Part shown: positions 7,402 through 14,351 of the stretch, piece by piece
Numbering within the stretch: position 1 is the first letter of the stretch
Layout of the letters: each line of letters opens with the position of its first letter
Assembly: GCA_002422125.1 (NCBI GenBank)
Contig: DITF01000212.1
Coordinates: 1 to 14,701, forward strand
From: a bacterium UBP17_UBA6191
GTDB taxonomy: Bacteria; Muiribacteriota; UBA6191
Length of the DNA: 14,701 bases
Direction of reading: 5' to 3'
The notes under the pieces: model-generated
Told to the model about the DNA's origin: nothing
Database searches by the model: none
What the model saw: only the letters and a program-made list of their open reading frames with translations
Made by a program: the position numbers and the translations under genes

Positions 7402-10208
7402 GACTCCATTACCTCCCATAGGGGATAAATGGCAATTAGGGTAAATGGCAGAGGGTTATCATGAAAAATCATCACAGAGCCATCAGTTTCATAGCCGAAC
7501 GGCCAGGGAGACACCGTTTTATCCCCTGTAAAAAGGGGAGGTGGGGTATCAAAGTCCTCCGGGCTATCAATCCAAAGAATTTCCTCCAGATTTTCAGGAT
7601 TTGACCCGGCACTTCCTCCCATGGATTTCAATAACCGAAACCGAATTTTTGAAAATCGTTTCGTTTTACCCTGAGAAACTCCATTCAGTGATCCAGCCTC
7701 AAGGCGAGTTGTCTGAAGTATGGATTCAATTTTGTATCCAATCAGAATATCTGATCCAAAAAGAGATAAATTGACCGAGGAATTTTCAACCTGCACAGGT
7801 GGGTGAACAGAGCCGTTTACAATGGCAGCTACGGTTTCTCCCTCCAAGTGCTCAAGCCCCTGCACGGCATTTACGACTCTGACAGCGGTACCATCTCCCA
7901 AATAATCAGGCAGATTTGTTCCATCAACTAAAATGTTTGCTGCATCCAAAATTTCAAACGAATCTGTGGTGGAATTGGCTACAACAAAATGGCGTTTATC
8001 TAAAAATGCTATACCTGTGTACAGAAACACGCTCTGACCATCAGAAAATCCATGCGATAAAGCTGAAATGACAAGAGGATTTGTTTTTGATATGCCCACG
8101 ATATTAATTGGCTGGTTTTTCAGATGCAGAGCTGAATCTAAGTACCAGTTCTCGCTGATATCTGAAACTGATCTCTGATGCAAAAATTCTATATATCGTC
8201 TTTCCTCACCGTCAATTACTCGTCGCACAATCATCCAGGCCTCATCTGCGTAACCACCTGGATTACTGATGGCACAAAGACTCTCTACAAATCCATTCTG
8301 CATAGGATGCCTGTGCCAGGCTAAAACATTCTGCTCCTGATCGAATGTGAAACCAATCAAAACCCCATCAGCCCTGACACACCACAAGATTGAATCTGGC
8401 TCCTGGGTAAAAGCCATCTGGATTATTCCTGACTCAGTGATATGCTCTGCCAGAACTGTCATATCCACACCATGAAAGTTCTGTACCCTATCATCGTACT
8501 GATACGCCCTAAGCTTACGGCCAGACTTTTGCATTGCCATCAGTGAGTTTCCAATTAGAACAGGTTTTACTCGATTGTTTCCAAAATTACTGCCGGACCG
8601 CCGTTGCCGAATATTCGTGGGACCAATAGGCTGTGATGAGCTGATTTCAGTCAAAGAAAATAGGGCTCCCTCAGTACCAACCAACAAATCATCAATCTCT
8701 GAAATATACTGAATCTCATTGCCCTGATCCGCATTCAAAATTATGACTATGGATGATTCCGGCAGAACTTCACCAAAATCATATCCAGAAAAGTTTTCAA
8801 AGTCGGAAGTCACAGAAAGGGCTATCTTCTGATTACCCGCAAAAACCAGCCTCTCTCTCCAAAAACAAACATTAGATGGCCATCCTGATTCATTGGAAAA
8901 CAACGATTTTGAAAACCTTTTGGATTGATTCCCTGAACCAACCGCCCCAGCAGGAATGCGATTAATTACAGTACCCGTGACATTTTGTGAGTCTGTGTAT
9001 GCTGTGATCTTGATAATTCCTGTGCCGTCATCTCTATATGTCCAGGCAACTTTTCCATCTGTTCGTTCACCGATTGTATGTATTGGTCCTGTCTGACCTG
9101 TCGGAACAACCTTCTGTATGTTTCCTCCACTGGTGTATGACCCAAATCCAGTCCCATTGATACCGTTCAGTCGCAATATATTGGCTGCCGATGCGGTGAC
9201 ATCGAAAGCTAAATCATTAATTTCTGTAGTCCCACCAACTGAACCAACTAAAACTCTGTTTCCATTGATAAGACCATGATTTACGGCTGTTGTAATTTCA
9301 ATGGGGTTGGAAATCGAAACATGCGATATGGACTTGGCATCAAAATCTGTGCCACCATTTACAAATGCTTCATAATTTTTGTTGTCGTTTCTTCTTCGAT
9401 CATTCTTCTTTATGTCTGTACCCGTCTGCCACGGCGGTATATCTAAAATTTCCGCTTCCTGTAGCATAAAAAGGGAGCCCACCATGTCAGCATTAAACAG
9501 TGGTGCAGACGATGCCAGATTTACTGTGCCTGTCTGGCTGGATGCATAAACTGCTGTGCTCGTCTTATTGACTCGATCAAACGGGCCTCCTGTAAATTGA
9601 AACACTTCCAGGGTAAAAGTTGTGGAAGTCTGGCGAATCAGCTTCCTTGGTGCGTGTTTTGCATGCACCAGATACATGACATCGTTTGATAAAACAAAAT
9701 CAAGCTGAAGGATACCTGCGTTATCAAATAAATCACTCTCACTCCAGGGAGTTGGGATTTCAAGCTGGTTTTGCTCAATCCAATAAAAGCTTGCCCCAGA
9801 TGACCCTGGCAAAATATTGATATTATTCTGAATGCAGTACCAAGTTTTTCCAGATTGTAAAACAAAATTCCCCACAACATAGTTTGTGGCCCCGCTCCAA
9901 CTTGCAGGACTTTCCACCAGAAGCTGTCCATGATTTGTGAAAAACCTCATATAAAGATGTCCAAGCTCAATTACATAGTTTTGAGCCTTGGATGGTCTAA
10001 ATGGAATTAGAGCTGATCTCTTGTTGCTGAACTTTGCACTACCAACAAATTGTGTACCAGGTCGCTTCGTGGCAGGGCCCTGCACAAGTGGTATAAAATT
10101 TTGCATTGTTTTTAAGCCTGATGCATACTTTTCAAAATTTATCTGTCCATCCATCAAAGGGGATAACTCCCCTGCATTAAATGCGCTGATTTGTGGTGCG
10201 GTTCTCAT
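7398..10208 (-). CDS. Large tail hub / stabilisation protein (tail tubular protein B-like)
   Basis: Seen: 936 residues from ATG 10208, an ATGA overlap with the adaptor stop and AAGG 5 nt upstream; another in-frame start at 10229 lacks such a site. The N-terminus ISAFNAGELSPLMDG, with LVQGPATKRPGTQFV at 41-55, is highly characteristic of podovirus tail-hub proteins. Residues about 104-144 (W..A..Y..GNFV..SGKTWYC...PG...YW) resemble a CBM5/12-type carbohydrate-binding module. Two related repeats, about 294-373 and 701-790, share I..IS..NP..I....HG...G..V and resemble the FCCH-type insert found in phage structural proteins. The middle and C-terminus are strand-rich. Known: the T7 gp12-like family forms the tail nozzle. 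Inferred: main tail-tube or hub subunit, with surface domains possibly contacting host polysaccharide or tail spikes. Confidence 0.87.
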   Translation of the reverse strand: MRTAPQISAFNAGELSPLMDGQINFEKYASGLKTMQNFIPLVQGPATKRPGTQFVGSAKFSNKRSALIPFRPSKAQNYVIELGHLYMRFFTNHGQLLVESPASWSGATNYVVGNFVLQSGKTWYCIQNNINILPGSSGASFYWIEQNQLEIPTPWSESDLFDNAGILQLDFVLSNDVMYLVHAKHAPRKLIRQTSTTFTLEVFQFTGGPFDRVNKTSTAVYASSQTGTVNLASSAPLFNADMVGSLFMLQEAEILDIPPWQTGTDIKKNDRRRNDNKNYEAFVNGGTDFDAKSISHVSISNPIEITTAVNHGLINGNRVLVGSVGGTTEINDLAFDVTASAANILRLNGINGTGFGSYTSGGNIQKVVPTGQTGPIHTIGERTDGKVAWTYRDDGTGIIKITAYTDSQNVTGTVINRIPAGAVGSGNQSKRFSKSLFSNESGWPSNVCFWRERLVFAGNQKIALSVTSDFENFSGYDFGEVLPESSIVIILNADQGNEIQYISEIDDLLVGTEGALFSLTEISSSQPIGPTNIRQRRSGSNFGNNRVKPVLIGNSLMAMQKSGRKLRAYQYDDRVQNFHGVDMTVLAEHITESGIIQMAFTQEPDSILWCVRADGVLIGFTFDQEQNVLAWHRHPMQNGFVESLCAISNPGGYADEAWMIVRRVIDGEERRYIEFLHQRSVSDISENWYLDSALHLKNQPINIVGISKTNPLVISALSHGFSDGQSVFLYTGIAFLDKRHFVVANSTTDSFEILDAANILVDGTNLPDYLGDGTAVRVVNAVQGLEHLEGETVAAIVNGSVHPPVQVENSSVNLSLFGSDILIGYKIESILQTTRLEAGSLNGVSQGKTKRFSKIRFRLLKSMGGSAGSNPENLEEILWIDSPEDFDTPPPLFTGDKTVSPWPFGYETDGSVMIFHDNPLPFTLIAIYPLWEVMES

Positions 10209-10807
10209 GTGTACCTTGATAAAATCCATGTCGAATCTGGAGCGAATTCAGGCGGTTTTTCAGACGCGCTTAAAGCACCAGAATCATTCAATGAAAACAA
10301 ATACTCTTGCATCAAAGTATCTCTTAGATTAGCCTTCTGGGTTATGCCAAAGCATATTTCTGCTGCAATACGGGTGGCCAGACACTGCACAAACGAGGGA
10401 TCAAAAAGATTACTGTCCTCAATTCTTCGGATATAGACAATTTTTAATGGTGCTGGAATGTCTGTTAATAGACGGTTGCCTTCGATTGCATAATCAGGCA
10501 TTGGAGTTGGATTAAATTTTGCCCAGTTCTGGTCTGTAAAATGATCTCCAATGCGGTGCAGTCTTAAATGATCTGATGGTAGCAAAAATAGCCCCTCATA
10601 ATCAAACAATGGCTTTTCAACTAATTTAGGCAGCAATGCCCGGCCAAGAGCAAAATTCCATGGCCTGGCCCTCAAGACATCATGTAGACAAATGTTCCAG
10701 ACTGAGCTTACAATTCTTGCCGCTTCCGTGTTCTGGGTTAAACTTGAAATTCTTTGTGCCCCAAGTTTTTGCAAAGCAAAATTTGCAATATCAATCTGAT
10801 TGGCCAT
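10205..10807 (-). CDS. Head-tail adaptor (tail tubular protein A, gp11-like)
   Basis: Seen: 200 residues, start chosen at ATG 10807 (MANQIDIANFALQKLGAQRI), 2 nt after the preceding stop; a TTG 18 nt further upstream is less likely. The family pattern is clear: 'IANxALxxLGxxRI.SL', an early AR, then 'RDVLRARPWNFALGRALL' (written here as HDVLRARPWNFALGRA), 'LPSDHLRL' and a C-terminal 'RIAAEIC'. Known: T7 gp11-type tail tubular A proteins are about 200 residues, form a dodecameric ring under the portal and bind the nozzle protein. Inferred: same role, consistent with its place before the large hub gene and the ATGA overlap with it. Confidence 0.88.
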   Translation of the reverse strand: MANQIDIANFALQKLGAQRISSLTQNTEAARIVSSVWNICLHDVLRARPWNFALGRALLPKLVEKPLFDYEGLFLLPSDHLRLHRIGDHFTDQNWAKFNPTPMPDYAIEGNRLLTDIPAPLKIVYIRRIEDSNLFDPSFVQCLATRIAAEICFGITQKANLRDTLMQEYLFSLNDSGALSASEKPPEFAPDSTWILSRYT

Positions 10808-10809
10808 AA

Positions 10810-11001
10810 TTACACCGGTGGCCAATTAGATTGGATTATTTTCCTCTGAAGCTCCTCCAGTGATTTCTTTAGCTCGACCTGGGAATTAAAAACATCCAGA
10901 TCAACAATCAGTACAAGCTCTTTTGATGGGCTTGAATTCTGCGATACCGCATTTTCTGCAGTTTCAGAGGCGTTAAGACCGTAATAATGAGGGGTTGCCA
11001 T
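10810..11001 (-). CDS. Small 63-aa virion-operon protein, function unknown
   Basis: Seen: 63 residues from ATG 11001, which overlaps the preceding stop as TGATG, with GGAGG 6 nt upstream. A longer in-frame extension to 11082 exists but lacks support. The N-terminus is Asn/Ser-rich (HYYGLNASETAENAVSQNSS), followed by a strand-like ELVLIVDLDVFN and an amphipathic helix LKKSLEELQRKIIQ ending in NWPPV. No family was recognised with confidence. Short proteins with a strand, a helix and a C-terminal W/P motif occur at this place in other podovirus operons (memory, unverified). Inferred: minor virion or assembly protein. Confidence 0.68.
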   Translation of the reverse strand: MATPHYYGLNASETAENAVSQNSSPSKELVLIVDLDVFNSQVELKKSLEELQRKIIQSNWPPV

Positions 11002-11534
11002 CAAATACCTCCAAGCAATTGTTTTGTTCTTCCTGACATAGAAAAAACTCGGCCTCGTAAAAAAGGCAGAGAATCTTCCCAATAGTGAATTCCTTCAGAT
11101 ATTCCGTAATCTGGTTTTCTTGGGCTATGGGTTTGGGTAAATCTCGGTGTGGCATCCATCGGGACACCACAGAGATAAACTTCCTGATACCCAAGAGCCA
11201 ATGCCACCCTGACAGCAAAAAGGCCAGAGCTGCCACCAGGGGGAAAGGACCACACTTGATCGACTTCAGGCCATTTTTCATGGCCATGAGTCTGAACCTT
11301 TGAAGTGGTTTTTAGTTTTTTTTCCTGGCCATCAGATTCAATTCGATAGCCACACAAAGGCTTCCAAAACTGAAACCGTTCGGGATGCAGACTGACCCAG
11401 TGTTTATACTGAATATCAAAATAACATGGAATGTCATTGATCCCCATGTTATCCATCACTCCCTTTAATCGAACCAGCTCGATGAAATCATCAAAAAAAT
11501 TCACCGCTGACCCAATGATTGCCAGTCTTTTCAT
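11001..11534 (-). CDS. Rossmann-like accessory protein (DUF115/glycosyltransferase-like?), unknown function
   Basis: Seen: 177 residues; start chosen at ATG 11534, 1 nt after the cement-gene stop, because MKRLAIIGSAVNF is a typical beta-strand plus Gly/Ser-loop N-terminus. The longer frame from 11597 would overlap the upstream gene by 62 nt. Other marks are YKHWVSLHPERF (about 43-54), FPPGGSSGLFAVRVALALGYQEVYLCGVPMD (about 97-127) and a C-terminal HYWEDSLPFLRGRVFSMSGRT segment. This is an alpha/beta enzyme-like layout. Known: similar sequences ('SLHPE', 'GxSSxFAVRVALxxGY..V.LCGVPMD') occur in podovirus structural operons as hypothetical proteins, and I recall a resemblance to DUF115-like proteins. 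Inferred: not structural in composition; it may modify a nucleotide sugar or a virion protein. The biochemical role is unknown. Confidence 0.72.
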   Translation of the reverse strand: MKRLAIIGSAVNFFDDFIELVRLKGVMDNMGINDIPCYFDIQYKHWVSLHPERFQFWKPLCGYRIESDGQEKKLKTTSKVQTHGHEKWPEVDQVWSFPPGGSSGLFAVRVALALGYQEVYLCGVPMDATPRFTQTHSPRKPDYGISEGIHYWEDSLPFLRGRVFSMSGRTKQLLGGI

Positions 11535-11535
11535 A

Positions 11536-12015
11536 CTATCCAACGACTGTGTAAACAATGCGGCCGCCAAGGGTTGCCTCATCAGGAATGGAACCACCAG
11601 TAACCTTTGCTCTTAAGGTAATGCCTCGTAGTGAGGATAGCCTGATTCTTAATCCTGCCTCATCGTTTGGAACAAATGAACCAGCTGAAGCGACATTGGC
11701 CTCACTTTGAAGAGCATCTGGATCAGCAGCTACCCGTGTACCATCAATATCAATGTAGGCATCGTATCCCACATCCATAACCCGACCAGAGCCAAATGCA
11801 GAATGCACAATTTTACAAAGGTCCGCATGAATTGTAATCATGCCAGGCGGGAGCTTTATGAGTCCAATTGTTGAATTGGCATCTCCAACCCCAGCTTGCT
11901 CAAAGTCAAAATCATGAACCCTGAGATCCGCTCTGTAGCCATCCTGCCTGATTGTTTCTGCCTGATCCGAAGTCTGGATAGTAAGTTGCTCAGAAGCTTG
12001 ATGTGTGACCGCCAT
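11536..12015 (-). CDS. Probable capsid cement/decoration protein
   Basis: Seen: 159 residues from ATG 12015 (MAVTHQASEQLTIQTSD), with AAGGAG 5 nt upstream. The in-frame extension to 12066 would read through the intercistronic hairpin and is rejected. The sequence is strand-rich, with alternating hydrophobic residues, no cysteine clusters and no catalytic motif. Recognisable pieces are LPPGMITIHADLCKIVHSAFG, the GYDAYIDIDGTRV turn, and a C-terminal GLRIRLSSLRGITLRAKVTG run. Known: epsilon15 (gp10) and BPP-1 (Bbp16) place a cement protein directly after the major capsid gene. Inferred: outer-capsid decoration protein, from position, size and beta-rich character. Confidence 0.68.
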   Translation of the reverse strand: MAVTHQASEQLTIQTSDQAETIRQDGYRADLRVHDFDFEQAGVGDANSTIGLIKLPPGMITIHADLCKIVHSAFGSGRVMDVGYDAYIDIDGTRVAADPDALQSEANVASAGSFVPNDEAGLRIRLSSLRGITLRAKVTGGSIPDEATLGGRIVYTVVG

Positions 12016-12029
12016 TATATCTCCTTTTA

Positions 12030-12048
12030 GGGCTGGACAAGCCAGCCC
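12030..12048 (-). promoter_or_regulatory. GC-rich hairpin just upstream of the cement-gene RBS
   Basis: On the minus strand GGGCTGG pairs with CCAGCCC around the loop CTTGT (7 bp). The 3' arm is followed by TAAAAGGAG, so the stem ends about 4 nt before the Shine-Dalgarno of the cement gene. There is no U-tract behind it, so it is not an ordinary terminator for this transcript. A role in mRNA processing, stability or translation control between capsid and cement genes is inferred. Confidence 0.5.
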
Positions 12049-12069
12049 CATAAATATCCATATCAATAC

Positions 12070-13002
12070 TTATTTTGTTACATCAGATTCGATTGCCAGA
12101 ACTCCTGTTGATTTTTCAAGTCGGGTGGCATTTGCACTCATATATGCGTAAATCTGCTGCGCATGGGAAAGATCAGGCCTTTCTGCAGCTTTCATGCTAA
12201 AGCTTTTCCAAGCTCCAAGATGCATTCTGGATTTCACATACATTGGGTAAAGGGCAACATTTGTATCTGCATCAAACAGATCCTCTGCGTCCGGATATTC
12301 AACAGGATTCAAAAACTCAATATGCTTGAATTTTACTCCCTGATACTCCAGAAGCATTCCCTTCTCAATTTTTCCACCAAGCTTTTCAAAATCTTTGTGA
12401 ACCGCCTTAATGTCTCGAATTAACTGATCATTGCCAGTGGAATCAAGAACCATAAAGACTTCTTCATAGCCAAGAAAAAGGCTTTGCTGTTTGAGTTTTT
12501 TAAGCCCCATTTCTATTTTTCTGGTGTTCAAGCCCGTTGCACTGGAAGCTCCAACTCCAACAGAAACAGTGTTATTTGTGAAATCAAATGGCATTTGCTC
12601 AAGACCCTTTTGACCATGCCATAAATTAGCAAAAAATCCCCTCAGAATCAGATTATCCCATCGCCTTCCAGCAGATTTTGAAACTGACTGCACAAATCCT
12701 GACTGTGTTCCTGCTCCAGCCTTCAACAAATCTGCCCAATCAGTCAAAATCGCACCATGATAGTCTTCTGGATAAAGCCATGGCTTAAAGATTTCAATTT
12801 CAGATACCGGTGTTTTTTCGCTTCTGCCGGTTTTTTTAATTAAATCAAATCTTCCGAACATCTCAACAGGCGTAACAGAGCTACCCGTATACCCATCATG
12901 AAATCCAACCGTGTCAAAAAGTATGCTTTGCTGTGTCTGAGCCAACAGCATCACCGAGTTAAAAAACTGCATTTGAAATGAAATTGGAATCTGTTGATCC
13001 AT
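12070..13002 (-). CDS. Major capsid protein (epsilon15/BPP-1-like)
   Basis: Seen: 310 residues from ATG 13002 (MDQQIPISFQMQFFNSVMLL). AAAGGGGG lies 4 nt upstream; a 25-residue in-frame extension to 13077 is rejected because it lies in the structured gap. Motifs include YTGSSVTPVEMFGRFD, a WDNLILRGFFANLWHG helix, LGYEEVFMVLDSTGND and a C-terminal HAQQIYAYMSANATRLE segment typical of capsid C-termini ('IYxYxxxxATRL'). Known: epsilon15 gp7 (335 aa) and BPP-1 Bbp17 are HK97-fold capsid proteins of similar length, encoded after the scaffold and before the cement protein. Inferred: main shell subunit. The gene has its own strong RBS, and RNA hairpins lie on both sides, consistent with separate control of dosage. 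Confidence 0.86.
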   Translation of the reverse strand: MDQQIPISFQMQFFNSVMLLAQTQQSILFDTVGFHDGYTGSSVTPVEMFGRFDLIKKTGRSEKTPVSEIEIFKPWLYPEDYHGAILTDWADLLKAGAGTQSGFVQSVSKSAGRRWDNLILRGFFANLWHGQKGLEQMPFDFTNNTVSVGVGASSATGLNTRKIEMGLKKLKQQSLFLGYEEVFMVLDSTGNDQLIRDIKAVHKDFEKLGGKIEKGMLLEYQGVKFKHIEFLNPVEYPDAEDLFDADTNVALYPMYVKSRMHLGAWKSFSMKAAERPDLSHAQQIYAYMSANATRLEKSTGVLAIESDVTK

Positions 13003-13036
13003 AAAACCCCCTTTACATTTGTGTGAACCGTGATAT

Positions 13037-13057
13037 AAAAACCATTTGCAGAAATGG
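13037..13057 (-). terminator. Weak rho-independent terminator-like hairpin upstream of capsid gene
   Basis: Minus strand: CCATTT, loop CTGC, AAATGG, then TTTTTATA. The stem is 6 bp and A/T-rich, so termination would be partial at most. Between scaffold and capsid genes it could act as an attenuator, or simply be a leader stem. Confidence 0.35.
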
Positions 13058-13108
13058 CTTATCCGTTCAGGGGCCAACGGGCAAGTAACCCGCTATAACT
13101 TTCTGCTT

Positions 13109-13126
13109 AAGAACATTTTTGTTCTT
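13109..13126. repeat. 7-bp inverted repeat after scaffold gene
   Basis: AAGAACA and TGTTCTT are separated by 4 nt. Read on the minus strand it sits 16 nt after the scaffold stop and is not followed by a U-tract. Read on the plus strand it is followed by TTTATA and looks more like a terminator for antisense transcripts. A protein-binding palindrome is also possible. Confidence 0.45.
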
Positions 13127-13141
13127 TTTATATGAACAATA

Positions 13142-14026
13142 TTAAGATGGATATGCGGACTTGTAAAGTGCTTCCAATCTTCTGTTTGCTTCAGAATCCC
13201 CCGAAACCAGCTTTTTAACAAAATCTGTATCTTTTCTAAGGGACTCAATTTGCTCTTTAGCTGCATTTGAACTAATCGTGGATTGGGAACCGTGAGTGCT
13301 TCTCATTGTATCCTCACTCATTCTTTTGCCAACTTCGATAAAAAGACGAATAGCCTTGTCAGACCCAATCACGGCCCCGATTCCATCAATGACACTTTCA
13401 CCATCAGGGGTTTCTGTATCAACACCAAACTGCTTTAAGGCTCTTTTGGCCAAGTCCATATTTGCTTCAAAATTGGTGCCATATTCCTTTCTGAGATCAG
13501 ACTGGATTCTTGATACCATCTCATCTTTAGCCTTTTTGTTTTCCTCACGAATAACATTTTCCTGCTCAACCATAAAGTTAATTAGACCATTAGCTTGGTC
13601 TTTGGTGAAATTCATTTCAAACAATTTTTGGCTGATGGTTTTGGCGAACTCAGGTGCGGCTTTTTTCAAAGGCTCAATTTCATAGCCTTCTGCATTTTCT
13701 GGCTTTCCAAGCCGCAAGAATGCGTCTGTGATACTTTTGGGGTCCTGGGGATTCAATCGCAAAATCTGTTCCTTTGGAGCACCCATCATTGTTTCCAGTT
13801 CACGATGAGATTTGATTGCCTCAGCTGGTGTGCTGAATTTTTTTGACTCAATCCATGCTCTGGTTTCAGGATCAACTTCACCAAACCATGATGGGCTGCT
13901 CGTCTGGCTCTGATTCTGGGTTTGGGTTTGTGTTTGTGCCTGGGCTTGATTTGGTTGGTTTTCTGATGTCTGATTTGTATTAGTCCCCGCTTGGGAGGAA
14001 ACTTGATTCATGATCTCGCCTAACAT
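13142..14026 (-). CDS. Capsid scaffolding protein
   Basis: Seen: 294 residues. Start chosen at ATG 14026 because AAGGAG is 7 nt upstream; the in-frame ATG at 14032 would be only 1 nt from it. Residues about 12-46 are a low-complexity Gln/Thr/Asn/Ser stretch. They are followed by WFGEVDPETRAWIESKKF and the 'AEAIKSHRELETMMG' helix (about 47-82), a widespread scaffold signature. The rest is charged and helical, with KKAKDEMVSRIQSDLRKEYG near 160-180. It contains no protease motif. Known: podovirus scaffolds are helical, charged and encoded directly before the capsid gene. Inferred: internal scaffold for procapsid assembly. It overlaps the Bbp19-like gene by 47 nt, an unusually long overlap for this operon. 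Confidence 0.8.
   Translation of the reverse strand: MLGEIMNQVSSQAGTNTNQTSENQPNQAQAQTQTQTQNQSQTSSPSWFGEVDPETRAWIESKKFSTPAEAIKSHRELETMMGAPKEQILRLNPQDPKSITDAFLRLGKPENAEGYEIEPLKKAAPEFAKTISQKLFEMNFTKDQANGLINFMVEQENVIREENKKAKDEMVSRIQSDLRKEYGTNFEANMDLAKRALKQFGVDTETPDGESVIDGIGAVIGSDKAIRLFIEVGKRMSEDTMRSTHGSQSTISSNAAKEQIESLRKDTDFVKKLVSGDSEANRRLEALYKSAYPS
13898..13984 (-). repeat. Low-complexity CA-rich coding tract in scaffold gene
   Basis: Codons for Gln, Thr and Asn (CAA/CAG, ACA/ACC, AAT) alternate, giving a (TQ)n-like run such as QAQAQTQTQTQNQ. It encodes a probably disordered N-terminal tail and is a plausible site of length variation by slippage. Confidence 0.6.
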
Positions 14027-14351
14027 AGTCATTCTCCTTTTCTTCTTCCAGTCTGATTTCTTCTCTGATTTTCTGTATCTCTTTGTCTGACATATTCAAT
14101 ACCCGCATAATCTCAAAATAGACTTCTCGGCGACCCTCAGCCACCAGCAGGGCATTTGTTGAAATGTCCCCCGTTTTCGGGTTAATTCCTGAAGCCGGTC
14201 TATCCACCAGACAAAAGTCCCGTAAGTGCTTAAAAAATTCCATAGCCTCAGGCTTTAAGCAGTTCTCGCCCAACCCTTTTCTAAACAGAAGTAAAAAAGA
14301 ACGGTGCCTATCCATGGTTCTTTTTAGAAAAAAATTACGAATAGACTTCAT
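13980..14351 (-). CDS. Bbp19-like small phage protein
   Basis: Seen: 123 residues. ATG 14351 overlaps the portal stop as TGATG, with GGGGAT a few nt upstream. The sequence is basic at the N-terminus (MKSIRNFFLKRTMDRHRSF), then has 'FLLLFRKGLGENCL', 'FFKHLRDFCLVDRP' and the hallmark 'EGRREVYFEIMRVLNMS' helix (about 72-88), followed by a highly charged tail. Known: Bbp19-family proteins are about 100-120 residues, lie between portal and scaffold genes, and share 'F..v....G..vL..L..fC...EGrR.v...I...L'. Their role is not established. Inferred: head-assembly or virion protein. The last 15 codons overlap the scaffold start in another frame. Confidence 0.72.
   Translation of the reverse strand: MKSIRNFFLKRTMDRHRSFLLLFRKGLGENCLKPEAMEFFKHLRDFCLVDRPASGINPKTGDISTNALLVAEGRREVYFEIMRVLNMSDKEIQKIREEIRLEEEKENDYVRRDHESSFLPSGD

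Larger units (their letters stand above)
13003..13141 (-). promoter_or_regulatory. Structured 139-nt gap between scaffold and capsid genes
   Basis: This is the longest non-coding stretch in an otherwise overlapping operon. On the minus strand it carries three stem candidates in order: AAGAACA/TGTTCTT (13126-13109), CGGGT/GCCCG with one G-U pair (around 13094-13080), and CCATTT/AAATGG followed by TTTTT (13057-13037). TGAAC/GTTCA (13069-13065 with 13028-13024) could enclose the last one. It ends in the strong capsid ribosome-binding site. No convincing -35/-10 pair was found. Likely an RNA control or processing region for capsid expression. Confidence 0.5.

Noticed and set aside
9638..9931. 97-aa hydrophobic minus-strand ORF inside the tail-hub gene.
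   Set aside because: Out-of-frame shadow with no ribosome-binding site and aromatic/hydrophobic composition typical of shifted coding sequence.
10973..11287. 104-aa minus-strand ORF with a hydrophobic stretch (FPLVAALAFLLSGWHWLLG) that could be a holin.
   Set aside because: It is a frame shadow of the Rossmann-like gene, with no good RBS at its ATG and one hydrophobic segment only. The overlapped frame is clearly the conserved one.
12016..12066. N-terminal extension of the cement protein (MIWIFMGLACPALKGDI) as a possible signal peptide.
   Set aside because: It would be translated from the hairpin region without an RBS, while ATG 12015 has AAGGAG at ideal spacing; a secreted capsid protein makes no sense.
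13003..13077. 25-residue N-terminal extension of the major capsid protein.
   Set aside because: It lies in the structured gap, and ATG 13002 has the strong AAAGGGGG site.
13003..13141. Sigma-70-like promoter before the capsid gene (TTGCCC, 17 nt, TAAGCC and similar pairs).
   Set aside because: The -10 matches are poor and no repeated promoter-like element occurs elsewhere in the window.
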